DNA from: Sacculina carcini
Lineage: Eukaryota; Arthropoda; Thecostraca; Sacculinidae
Direction: 5' to 3'
Assembly: GCA_916048095.2 (NCBI GenBank)
Contig: OU696582.1
Span: 6,964,770 to 7,028,769, forward strand
Length of the DNA: 64,000 nt
Part shown: positions 53,690-64,000 of the stretch, in pieces
Position numbering within the stretch: the first letter of the stretch is position 1
How the letters are laid out: every line of letters begins with the position of its first letter
Program-made: the position numbers and the translations under genes
The notes under the pieces: generated by a model
Seen by the model: only the letters and a program-made list of their open reading frames with translations
The model's database searches: none
Told to the model about the DNA's origin: nothing

Positions 53690-54034
53690 TGATCAAAATG
53701 ACGTTCGAGAAATGTTTATTCTACGAATGCAAATATCTGGAAAACAAATAACCCACAACTGGAAAATACCTCAGAACATATGATACGTAATAAGTCACGC
53801 GCAGTTATTGAATACAGTTATATGCGCTTACTGGCTATAAGCATGTTTGGATATTAAGCCATTAATATTTATATAACACAATTGAGCAAAATCATATAGA
53901 AACATTAAGTAATCAACTTACAGGAATAACTGGTACACACGTGAACGATTGAGTTAGCACACGTACATTTGTAATGTTTGCGTACTGAATGCGTTACTCT
54001 GTACAATAGTAGTGTTGCCAGGCAATGTTCTACA
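53690..54034 (-). repeat. 5' LTR of element F
   Basis: 345 bp uninterrupted. Followed by TSD ATCTT. Confidence 0.93.
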
Positions 54035-54427
54035 ATCTTCTCTGGTTTTGAGCATTTCTCTTAAACATTCATTCTCGTGTAGGACCTCCTGAAAACGATC
54101 TTTCAGTCCTGCATTCTCGCTTTTCACCTTTTCATTTGTCTCCCTCAAATCCATCAATTGATTCCTCAACTCCTGCATTTCCTTGCGCATCTCTTCCATA
54201 GCCACGGATGAATCCCTTCTTTCTGCCCCATTAATAGGTGTCTCCCTATCTCTGATTACTTTCAAATCCCTCCCCAACTCCCTTATTCTCCTGGTGTTCT
54301 CCTCTACTTCTTTCATCACCTCACACTTCTCAGATTCCGCCCCATTTTTTCCAACCTCAAGCCTTCCTACATCTACCTGATCCTCCTCCACACCCATACT
54401 TGCCAGTTTCCTTCTTCTACCTGCCAT
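54035..54427 (-). pseudogene. LINE A ORF1, N-terminal part
   Basis: From ATG 54425-54427 (MAGRRRKLASMG), a basic start followed by a long coiled coil (EENTRRIRELGRDLK, MRKEMQELRNQLMDLRE). Runs in frame into the element F junction and resumes at 43715. Coiled coils drive ORF1 trimer formation in related LINEs. Confidence 0.78.
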
Positions 54428-54660
54428 TTTCCCACGGAGACAGGACCGCGTCACCCCACTCACCCTGATACCAGCAAATGTAACTTGAGCGCCTTCACGG
54501 CGTTCACACAACACCGCCACACAAGCGTCGCTCACACATTCTACACCACACCACCACAATCAGCACAATACACTCTCACGCTCTCACACCTTCACAAATT
54601 GATCTCAGTAAACGCAACACCAGCAATACATCCACACTGGACCTATGACAACTAACAACT

Positions 54661-54762
54661 GTGTGGTCGCGTGTGAGTGAGTTTCCGTTGTATGTGTGTT
54701 TATATGTGCATCCGTCTGTTTTATATATTTGCACGTCTGTGTGTGTGTGTCTGAATTATTCA

Positions 54763-54836
<74 letters not shown>

Positions 54837-54869
54837 TGTGTGTGTGTGTGTGTGTGTCTGAATTATTCA

Positions 54870-54908
<39 letters not shown>

Positions 54909-54998
54909 TTGTCATTTTCATTCATTTCTGTATATGTGTGTGTGTGTGTGTGTCTAAAAAATTCATTTATCTGTGTTTGTGTGTCTTTTTCATTCATT

Positions 54999-55059
<61 letters not shown>

Positions 55060-55147
55060 TTGTCATTTTCATTCATTTCTGTATATGTGTGTGGGTGTGT
55101 GTCTAAAAAATTCATTTATCTGTGTTTGTGTGTCTTTTTCATTCATT

Positions 55148-55178
<31 letters not shown>

Positions 55179-55197
55179 CTTTTTCATTCATTTCTGC

Positions 55198-55250
<53 letters not shown>

Positions 55251-55395
55251 TGAATCATTCATTTCTGTGTGTGTGTGTGTTTGTGTGTCTTTTTCATTAA
55301 TTTATGTGTGTGTGTGGGTGTGTCTGAATCATTCATTTCTGTGTGTGTGTGTGTGACTAAATCGTCCATGACCTGTGTGTGTAGTGACTATATTT
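54661..55395. repeat. Compound (TG)n array with TCTGAATTATTCATTTC spacers
   Basis: TG tracts of 20-60 bp separated by recurring spacers (CTGAATTATTCATTTC and CTTTTTCATTCATTT). A ~190-bp block (about 54930-55010 pattern) recurs at 55080-55180. Long CVCV frames are artefacts. Confidence 0.9.
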
Positions 55396-55398
55396 ATA

Positions 55399-57383
55399 TA
55401 TATACTAGCATTAAAACCCGCCCGTTGTGCGGAGGAATTCATAAAATGGAATTACTATTCATAATAATTCATATTCATAAAAATATTCCAAATTAAAACA
55501 GAAAATGAAAACTCATCAGTGTCTTACTCAATAGAAAAGTCCAAGTGTGAATATTTTTATTTTTATTTTGACATAATATTTTCCCTCAACCCGCCTCATA
55601 TATAAACTAACCCATTGTACGGAATAATTCAGAACACAAACACGTAACAAACAATGAAAATCCTAGCATGTAAACCCGCCCGTCGTGCGAAACAGTTCAT
55701 ACTATTAAATTTGTATTCAATTCATGAGAGAAAAGGAATATGAATTAAAAAAGAATGGAGTACACCCATACAAAAGTCTAAATTTCTATATTTTCATATT
55801 TATTTTCACAAAATAGTTTGCCTAAACCGCCTCATATTTATACATGCCCGTCGTGCTGAATAATTTTGAACTCAGACACGAAACAATGAAAAACGACTAC
55901 ACTTTTTCATCATAATGTTTCCAAAATATTTTAATAACTTTATATCACCGTCTAACATTGAAACCCGCCAGTTGTGCGGAGCAATTCATAAGATGATATT
56001 AATATTTAATTCATAATTCGTAAATCGGCCCGTCTTGTGGTATAATTCAGAATACTAACACGAAACAAACAATGAAAGATGATGAAATCTTTTCATCAGA
56101 ATGTTTCCAAACTATATATATTACTTAACATCATTCCCCAATATCATTTGCTTAAGTGCTATTTCACTTTCCCCGCTATAATATTTATTGTTAAAATTTA
56201 TATATTTTCCGCTATCATTAAAACCCAATATAACCTGAGTCAAACCTACCCAACCCAACCCAATCATCCAATCTTGACCGCTCTCAGCCTAGTCTGAGGT
56301 GATTTAACTTATTAGTTTGTGATCACAAAATATACTGATGCGATCATAATTTGTAATCAGAAGACTGAGATTATCTACCCCAGGGGTCCCAAACACGCGG
56401 CCCACCAATACTTTTCTCTCAACCCGCCAATATAGTATCGGGACCAAACTGTAAGGCAGCTAAATTCACATTTGTTGCATATTGCGATATAATTATACAC
56501 CATTATCATATTATCTCATAATTCCCGGTTAATGCTTCCACTAATGCATCATATTCATACAGTTGTTATTTTTTGGATTACACCGATATTACAGCCCTTG
56601 ATATTACAGCCGATATTATATTATGCAATCTATATTCTGCTACGTATTATTCCTAATACATATATCATCAGATCGCAAAATATATTTAAAGGTTCACATC
56701 ATTCTCCAAAATCATTTGCTTAAGAGCTATCCTACTTTTATCGCTAGAATATTTACTGCTAGCAAAATATCATATACCTCGCTATCATTTAAACCCACTC
56801 TTTATAGATACATTTAATTCGCCCGTCGTGCGGAACAGTTTATAAAATATAATTAATATTCAATTCATAAAAAAAATTGAAAAAGAAAAACAAACCCACA
56901 GGAAAGTTTTAGCTAATATAAAAGTCTAAATGTAAAATTTATGTTTCAATTTAGAAAACATGTTTTTCCACAACCCGCCTCATATTTAAAGCTGCCCGTC
57001 GTGCGGAATAATTCAGAACTCAAACACGAAACAAACACAAAGAAAATTGATGAAAAACGACCAATAGAAAAGTCAAATTTGTAAATTCTTGTTTTAATTA
57101 TTGACGATGTTTTTCCCTCAACACTACTCAAATTCACACCCGTCCTTCGTGTGTAGTAATTCAGAGGTGTAACACTATCAAAACAATGAAACATCTCTAT
57201 AATTCCAGATTAATGCTTCCTCTAAAACAGCATATGTATGCATATACTTGGCATTGCATGATATTACAACCCGTATCCTTATGCAACTTAAGCGTATGCA
57301 ACTTGAAATTCAACCAATTAAATTACACAGTAAAATTCAGTAGCTTACTTTGTTCCAAGTAGCATTTTACCCGCCCGTCGTGC
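55399..57383 (-). repeat. Helitron-like termini, opposite orientation
   Basis: CTAGCATTAAAACCCGCCCGTTGTGCGGA at 55404 is the reverse complement of the terminus at 7643-7672. Further CCCGCCCGTCGTGCGGAA-type cores occur near 55676, 55965, 56820, 56992 and 57370. AT-rich filler, no coding. Confidence 0.5.
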
Positions 57384-57384
57384 G

Positions 57385-59330
57385 GAACATTTGATGTGTA
57401 AATATTGAGGACAATAAAGACTTTCTATTCAGTATAGTGTAGCATTAATTAAACTGTACGCAAAAAAACCACACCATCCATGCTTGGAGATAATATGATA
57501 CATTCTTAATTGTGATTGGGCTTCAGTGAAATTTAATCGGTGTATATTCCTGTGTAATCGCAAGTGCGCATAATAGCTGTCAAATTGGCAATATGTCCTT
57601 TAGACTTTACACCGCCGTAAATTCCTTCAGATACCCTTTGGAAAATTACAAATTATACCGTATTGTAGAAAACCTGATTTCTAGCACGATGGTATAATTT
57701 ATTTTTATGTATAACAAATAGTTACTATGAAATAGTAGAAAAATAAATTAATTTTAGTCGCCCGGTGTTCAAGTGTAATTTTGGATGTATTTGAGAATTT
57801 TGCCAATTTTACACGTTTTTTGTACCATTTGTGGGTATAAATTATAGCTTATATTGTAGAACACAAAATTCTCTACACAGTAGTATATTTCTGTGTAATC
57901 GCAAGTGCGTAAATTGTGATTGGACTTCAGTGAAACTAAATCAGTGTATATTCATGTGTAATCGCAAGTGCGCATAATAGCTGTCAAATTGGCAACATGA
58001 CATTTTGACTTTACATCGCCGTAACTTCCTTTACATACACTTTGGAAAATTAAAAATTATACCGTATTGTAGAAAACAAAGTTTCTAGCACGATGGTATA
58101 ATTTTTTTTATGTATAACAAATAGTTACTGATAAATAGTAGAAAAATGAATTAATTTTAGTCGACCGTTGTTCAAGGGTAATTTTGGATGTATTTGCGAA
58201 TTTTGCCAATTTTACACGTTTTTTGTATCATTTGTGGGTATAAATTATACCTTTTCTTGTAGAACACAAAATTATCTACACAGTAGTATATTCCTGTGTA
58301 ATCGCAAGTGCGCATAATAGCTGTCAAATTGGCAATATGTCCTTTTGACTTTACACCGCCGTAACTTCCTTTAGATACACTTTGGAAAATTACAAATTAT
58401 ACCGTATTGTAGAAAACAAAATTTCTAGCACGATGGTATAACTTATTGTAATGTGGGACAAATAGTTCCTAAGAAATGGGTAGAAAAATGAATTAATTTT
58501 AATCACCCGGTGTTCAAGTGTAATTTTGGATGTATTTGAAAATTTTGCCAATTGTACACGTTTTTTGTATCATTTGTGGGTATAAATTATAACTTTTCTT
58601 GTAGGACACAAAATTATCTACACAATAGTATAATTTTCATAGCTGTACCATTGCTGGTTTATGAGGAATAGATAGCGGAATATTGGCCAAAATATTCACG
58701 TTTTTTGTGCAATTTTGCCTTTTTGCTTTTTTGTCATTTACACTTCACACCGCCGTAACTTTTGTTTAATACACTTTGGAAAATTAAAAATTATGCCGTG
58801 TTGTAGCAAACAAAATTCCCAGCATGATGGTATTATTTATTTAGATGTGTGATTATTAGTTTTTGAGAAATAGAGAAAAAAGTATAGAAAATCGGACGCG
58901 TGGAGTTTAAATAAAATTTTGAATGTAGATTGATTGTTTTCCATTTTACATGTTTTATATTCTATTTTTGGGCATAAATTATAATTCGTTGAGTAGAAGA
59001 GAAAATTTTCTACACAGTGGTATAATTCTCATAGTTGTACTATTGCTGGTTTAGGAGGAGTAGTCTTCAGAAAATTGACCAAAATTTTCGCATTTTTCAG
59101 GGTTCATTTTGTCTTTTCACCGCTATAACTTTTTTTGATTGCATTTTTTGAAATTTAAAATTTAATCTAAAGTGTAGACAAGACAATTTCCAACGTGATG
59201 GTATAAATTGTTAGCGGGTAGGCTGAGTGTTGGCCGAATAATAGCTGATAGAAAATGGACCAAGGAGGGTCGAACAGACACACAGACACACACACAGACA
59301 CACACACACACACACAGAGGATCTCTTTTA
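57385..59330 (+). repeat. Dispersed repeat family X, copy 2 (internally expanded)
   Basis: Collinear with 7677-8990 but longer. The TGTGTAATCGCAAGTGCGCATAATAGCTG unit starts near 57552, 57957 and 58297, three times against once in copy 1. Ends in AGAGGATCTC and (AT)n like copy 1. Confidence 0.82.
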
Positions 59331-59339
59331 TATATATAG

Positions 59340-59381
<42 letters not shown>

Positions 59382-59575
59382 TTGTAGTGACTGTATGTAA
59401 GTGACTGTATGTGTGTGTGTGTATGTGTGTTTGTGTAGTGACTATATATGTGTGTTTGTGTGGTGACTATATGTGTGTATGTGTGTTTGTGTAGTGACTA
59501 AATGTGTGTGTTTGTGTGTGTAGTGACTGTGTGTGTTGTTTGTGAAGTGACTATATGTGCGTGTGTGTTTGTGTG
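59331..59575. repeat. GTGTGTTTGTGTAGTGACTATATG minisatellite
   Basis: Variable ~25-35-bp units with a TAGTGACTATATG core interspersed with TG runs. Confidence 0.8.
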
Positions 59576-59648
59576 TATTGCACACAAGCACACACAGAGA
59601 AACACACACACGAGTGTGCGCGCACGAAAACGTCGTCAGTGCAATATA

Positions 59649-59702
59649 CGTGCTTGCAACGTTGTGCAGTGTTGCAAGTCACGTGCTTGCAACGTTGTGC
59701 AG
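59649..59702. repeat. Short direct repeat CGTGCTTGCAACGTTGTGCAGT
   Basis: Two exact copies 32 bp apart, upstream of an acceptor-like TTTGTTGTTGCAG at about 59750. No exon can be assigned. Confidence 0.5.
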
Positions 59703-59859
59703 TTTGCAAAATTGTCTTGTGCAGCCGCGCACGTGTGTTTGTTGTTGCAGGAGAGACCCAAGTGATTGTGACGTGAAAAGCGATTCTAATGGTTCAACAG
59801 TGATCGTATTCCGAATCTCGTAGAAAGGCAACACTCGTGCGCGCGCAAAAAAATTTAGC

Positions 59860-60285
59860 CATGTTTTAAAAAATGACCTTTTGATTGATAGCATGGCCTT
59901 TTTGTGCCAGATCTTTCAATTGGCTTTTTAGACACCATTATAAACTATAGCGTGGGGAACATATCGAATTTAACTACTCAATTCTGCTATTCATACCCGG
60001 GACATTTGAGGGATTTTACAGGCCGAAAAGCCCCCAAAAAAGGATTGTTTCGGGGAGAAGAGTCCACCCCAAAATATCGCCATTTAAATCGACATTTTGT
60101 ATGCAATTACTAATTGTTCAGGATATCTGGACTAACGGCTTGACTCAATGTATAAATATCACTTGACATGGAAGAAACAAGGCCGTTTCAGCGTCTCTAA
60201 ACCAGCGATCATACAATTTTACAGTCATTTCAATAATAGAATGCTTTGATCGTAATTTCTTGAGGACGTACGAATTTGTGAATGT
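59860..60285. other. Non-genic stretch
   Basis: No repeat family or coding motif recognised. Confidence 0.4.
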
Positions 60286-60545
60286 ATGTGTTCCTCATAC
60301 TTATCTTGCATTTGTATTATTTCACATGTGTACCTCGTGACAGTGTATGAATAATACTTAATAATAATAATAAGGAACGCTCAAGTATGACCCTGAGTCA
60401 TTCAAAAGGAACATACACATTCCTCATACAAATCTAGCATTTGTATTATTTTACCGGTGTATCTCGTGACAGTGTATGAATAATACTTATAATAATAAGG
60501 AGCGCTCAAGTATGACATTGAGTCATTTAAAACGAAACATACACT
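60286..60545. repeat. Tandem pair of ~125-bp units
   Basis: Both copies run from TTCCTCATAC...TAGCATTTGTATTATTT through CTCGTGACAGTGTATGAATAATAC, an (ATA)n run, and AAGTATGAC..GAGTCATT. Confidence 0.85.
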
Positions 60546-61084
60546 TTTATCTAAAGTACATATGCCCATGTGTGTGTGTGTAGATTTGAGGATATTGAGG
60601 CTCTGATGGCTGAGGGACGCAAACAGGAGGTACATGTTCCTCAGTTGCACGCCCCACAATGATCGCTTCACTCAGCTTATTTACTGTCTGATTAGTCGCC
60701 TTGCTTTATTCATCTAATCTATTCGCTCGCTTCAGTATTCGTGTGGGCTATTAGCAATTGAGCAGTTGGGGTTTGTGACACTTGATTGCATAATGTTTCT
60801 TCCTGGCTTTCTTAAATGCTCACACATGCGGCTGATTTCACATAAGAAATCCACCTTGAAACGCCGTCTGACTTGCGTTGTATGAATGCATATGCACAAA
60901 TGTACACGCTTTTAGTGTTCGCTCCTATGAATTCATAATATATTTTACACAGTTTGCCATTTTACTGGTTAAATACATGTTTTTATCGGTGTTATATATT
61001 TTATTTTATACATATTTTTTCACCTCACAAAACCGGATAGCTATTTCTGACATATCTCATATAAAACACACACAAACACATATA
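60546..61084. other. Non-genic stretch
   Basis: AT-rich. No supported feature. Confidence 0.4.
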
Positions 61085-61312
61085 TTACAGTAAATTATAC
61101 AAAAACATGAAAACGCGACTCATGTAAATGAAAGTCGTATGTGTGTCTGTCTGTGTGTGTGTTTGTGTGAGTGTGGTGCGGTTCAGGGTGCATGTTCGTT
61201 GAGTTTGAGTTGCTCGTATAGTTGCTGCTGGTAGAAGCGAGCGCACACCTGTCGCCCGCCAAAATAGCGACCGTTCAAGTCGACCAGGGCTGCCAAATTT
61301 GCCACACACAAC

Positions 61313-61344
<32 letters not shown>

Positions 61345-61386
61345 CGTATACATACACACACAAACATATATGCATACATGCTGTAG
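61085..61386. repeat. Dispersed segment, second copy of 14142-14433
   Basis: Near-identical to 14142-14433, again directly followed by a family M MITE. Confidence 0.65.
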
Positions 61387-61728
61387 ATGCCGGCCATTAA
61401 GATACTATTTTAATGCAAAATTTTACTCCACATTTTCCATGGTGGGCTTCATGGCCACATCAGCTATTTCAGGGTAAAAAATCACTCTGACATAGTTTTA
61501 TTTAACTAAAAGAACAAGCTTCATTACAGTATTAAAAACGTAAATTAACATGTAAATGATAGGAAAGGACGGATTTTTTCAGCAGATTGCAAATGAGGAA
61601 CAAACAGAGCATTTGAAAATACTACCGGAGAAAAGTTCAAGTTTTGAGTGGGATTATTGGACCGTATTACTACTAAAAACCTAATATTTCAAACATGAAA
61701 AGTGGCATGGGCTTAATGGACAGAACCT
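61387..61728 (+). mobile_element. MITE family M, copy 5
   Basis: GATGCCGGCCATTAAG to GGGCTTAATGGACAG, with the ACTCCACATTTTCCATGGTGGGCTT landmark. Nearly full length. Confidence 0.65.
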
Positions 61729-61766
61729 AAGGTACAGAAACACACATGCATATACAGGCGCACTAC

Positions 61767-62084
<318 letters not shown>

Positions 62085-62220
62085 AATTACCCGCTAAAAT
62101 TCAATTCGATGAAAGATGGGTGGTTTGTTATATTAGCGAGTTACCAAATAGCAATATTATCAATGAAACGGGTGCAGTGGTGGCGCCAGGACTTGTAGCG
62201 CAGCAAAACACGGCTCCTGA

Positions 62221-62330
<110 letters not shown>

Positions 62331-62543
62331 TTTGAGTTTTGCCTTCGACGGTGTTGGACGTGTTTTTTGGTGCTCCTGCTGGTATCCCTGGTGTCTTGTT
62401 TGTGTGCGTTGTTCTTTCTTGTGTTCGTCTCAGTTTCCCTCGAATACGTTGGGGGAGATTACTATCAGTGGAAAGGTGTAGTGCGTTGGTGATCGTTCAA
62501 CTCCCTTGTCAGTGAGCGAGGATTACCCCTGTACTCTGCCGCT

Positions 62544-63695
62544 ATGTGTTCGTCGAAAATCGCCGGTATTCAACCCTCCCGGGCGGCCCTGCCTCCCCCG
62601 AACTCTGCCTGCCGCATATGTGCGGATGTGGTGAAAGAGTCGGCGCTGCAATGTGCACAATGCAGCAAATATGTGCATGCAGCATGTGCCGGATTGCCGC
62701 GATACTCAATTCTGCAGTACTTCACAAGCAGAAGTGCCTTTAGCTGCGAAAAATGCGTGGAAGCCCGCCACGAAAACTTGGCCGAGTTGATCAAGTGGAT
62801 GGATACGAGTATTACGATGAGGAGAGAACAACATGGGGAAAATATTGGTAAAAAGCTGGACGACTTGAAGATATCCATAGATGACATCAAAGTTCAAATG
62901 AAAGCCTCGGTACAGCCGCCCACACAACACTCGTATGTTGAAACTGCGAGGAATACGTGCGACGTCATCGTGAGGCCGGCTGGTGACCAACCTGTGTGCA
63001 GGAAAAGTATTTCCAACGCTCTCAACAATGTGCCGGTGGTCAATGTCACAAAAACGAAGCAGGGAGCTGTAAAAGTGCGTCTGCCGGACCACGAGACCGC
63101 GAAGTCAGCCGCGAATGCAATTAATAAAATCCCACAGACGAAGACCTTGATTCCAGACAAGATTCTCCCAAAGTTGACGATCGTAGCGGTCAGCCGTGAC
63201 GTAGAAGACGACACGATAACTGAAGCCATCCTCAAGAAGAACGGCAAGGTCGAGACGGCTGTACAAAAGCCCCAGGACTTGAGGCTTCTGTTCACCAGAA
63301 AAACATCCGACTTCTCAAAAACAGTTGTGGTCAGTGTTTCTCCGCGTGTTCGTGAGGCGGTGATGTATGATGGATATTTATATATCGGTGACAAACGGTG
63401 TCGTGTGTACGACCGTTTCTGGATATCCCGTTGTACCAAGTGCCAACGCCATGGACACAAGGCAAAAGACTGCAGGTCAACTCATGCGCATTGTGGCTGG
63501 TGTGCGGGGGAACACTCGTCATCTTCATGTCCATCAAAAGGTGACTCAATCAAATGTGTTAACTGTGAACGTGGTGGACGAACTGAAAATTCTCACTCGG
63601 CATTCGACTCTACATGTCCCTGTTTTCTTGCTGCGAGAGACTATCTCATCGCTCGCACCATGACAGTCGCTGATTGTCAGAGCTCGGGAAACTGA
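62544..63695 (+). CDS. LINE G ORF1: PHD finger plus zinc knuckles
   Basis: 383 codons. PHD-type C4HC3 finger: C23, C26, C37, C40, H45, C48, C68, C71. A short coiled coil at about 85-118, then an RRM-like middle with VKVRLPDHETAKSAANAIN. CCHC knuckles: C297/C300/H305/C310 and C317/C320/H324/C329, with a third CVNC..H..C pattern after 338. It would bind the element's RNA; the PHD finger could read chromatin (inference). Frame intact. The ATG at 62544 is the first in frame after the GT tract. Confidence 0.85.
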   Translation: MCSSKIAGIQPSRAALPPPNSACRICADVVKESALQCAQCSKYVHAACAGLPRYSILQYFTSRSAFSCEKCVEARHENLAELIKWMDTSITMRREQHGENIGKKLDDLKISIDDIKVQMKASVQPPTQHSYVETARNTCDVIVRPAGDQPVCRKSISNALNNVPVVNVTKTKQGAVKVRLPDHETAKSAANAINKIPQTKTLIPDKILPKLTIVAVSRDVEDDTITEAILKKNGKVETAVQKPQDLRLLFTRKTSDFSKTVVVSVSPRVREAVMYDGYLYIGDKRCRVYDRFWISRCTKCQRHGHKAKDCRSTHAHCGWCAGEHSSSSCPSKGDSIKCVNCERGGRTENSHSAFDSTCPCFLAARDYLIARTMTVADCQSSGN

Positions 63696-63754
63696 GTGTG
63701 ACCAGCCGCCAGGAAGACTCTGCAACAACATCTGTGTGTAGAGAATCAACGTGC

Positions 63755-64000
63755 ATGTTCACAGATAGCCGGAATAACAAGCCGAAGTCTCGTATAAATT
63801 GCGCCATGTGGAACATGAGGTCTGCTCGCAACAAGCTACCACTGGTATGTGACATACTCTCTAATGACATAGATTTCTTCTGCATAGTAGAATCATGGCT
63901 CGCAAACGAGGAGAGTGCCGCCTTTTCTGCAGCCCTACCTGCGAATTTTGCGTCATTACATCACTGTCGTGATACGACCGGTGGAGGTATTGTCTTTGTA
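63755..64000 (+). CDS. LINE G ORF2, endonuclease start (truncated by window end)
   Basis: Frame opens at 63674, first ATG 63755. Encodes CAMWNMRSARNKLP and FFCIVESWLANEE, the N and E motifs of an AP-like endonuclease, then TTGGGIVFV at the window edge. ORF1 stop and ORF2 ATG are 59 bp apart. RT clade cannot be judged from this part. Confidence 0.8.
   Translation, partial: MFTDSRNNKPKSRINCAMWNMRSARNKLPLVCDILSNDIDFFCIVESWLANEESAAFSAALPANFASLHHCRDTTGGGIVFV

Larger units (their letters stand above)
43716..54034 (-). mobile_element. Gypsy element F, split by element E, inside LINE A
   Basis: LTR 345 bp, TGTAGAAC..TGATCA in sense. TSD ATCTT at 43711-43715 and 54035-54039. PPT AAACTGGGGGGA precedes the 3' LTR. 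Own length is about 5.4 kb. LTRs differ at four positions. No canonical TGG primer site is seen after the 5' LTR. Frames have several stops. Confidence 0.93.
25263..54655 (-). mobile_element. LINE A (CR1/L2-like), host of a five-element nest
   Basis: Minus-strand non-LTR element in four pieces: 54655-54035 (5' UTR and ORF1 start), 43715-42247 (ORF1 end, endonuclease), 31649-29983 (linker, RT) and 25701-25263 (thumb/C-terminus, 3' end). Coding frame resumes correctly across each insertion once one TSD copy is discounted. Total own length is about 4.1 kb. The 3' end carries a tandem ACTAGTTGTACTC-type repeat (25265-25292). The 5' border is approximate. Two in-frame TAGs and homopolymer or duplication frameshifts make it inactive. 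Confidence 0.85.

Noticed and set aside
54696-55356. Long Cys/Val-rich open frames
   Set aside because: They are translations of (TG)n repeats with short spacers; any frame of such DNA stays open.

Overview
This is a transposon-rich stretch of an invertebrate animal genome. The evidence is spliced exons with GT..AG sites, several clades of retrotransposon, hAT- and piggyBac-like DNA elements, Helitron-like hairpin termini and very long (AC)n/(TG)n tracts. I cannot name the species. A degenerate TTAGG-type tract and an insect-like variant of one RBM17 exon are compatible with an arthropod, but neither is decisive. There are no bacterial-style operons, CRISPR arrays or rRNA genes.

Layout. 1-3.1 kb: the 3' half of a Ty3/Gypsy element (open pol frame, PPT, 3' LTR). 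3.1-9.0 kb: minisatellites, a degraded LINE RT fragment, a hairpin foldback element, a ~208-bp dimeric satellite and Helitron-like ends. 9.0-24 kb: a tandem segmental duplication (about 9.03-14.14 kb and 16.8-22.5 kb) carrying two two-exon genes, both on the minus strand, for small secreted-looking proteins. Their signal-peptide exons and 3' flanks are almost identical but their mature regions are strongly diverged. Around them are copies of one hAT family, one TIR-bearing MITE family and a VNTR. 24.5 kb: a single spliced-looking exon of prolidase (PEPD).

25.3-54.65 kb is one nested block. A CR1/L2-like LINE (LINE A, minus strand, about 4.1 kb when the insertions are discounted) is split by three Ty3/Gypsy elements: D (25702-29982), B (31650-42246) and F (43716-54034). 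Each has a 5-bp target-site duplication. The 5' LTR of B is split by a full-length I/Jockey-type LINE (C, 36306-42138), and the 3' LTR of F is split by another Gypsy element (E, 43948-48851). E has one uninterrupted 1460-codon gag-pol frame and two identical 128-bp LTRs, so it is the youngest-looking insertion. D, B and F have broken frames despite closely similar LTRs.

54.7-64 kb: compound microsatellites, more Helitron-like termini, a second copy of the 7.7-9.0 kb repeat, one exon of the splicing factor RBM17/SPF45 on the minus strand whose acceptor directly abuts a ~140-bp (TG)n tract, and the start of another LINE (G) whose ORF1 has a PHD finger plus zinc knuckles. LINE G runs off the window end.

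Most coding capacity here belongs to mobile elements. The supportable host coding sequence is four loci: the two secreted paralogs and the PEPD and RBM17 exons.
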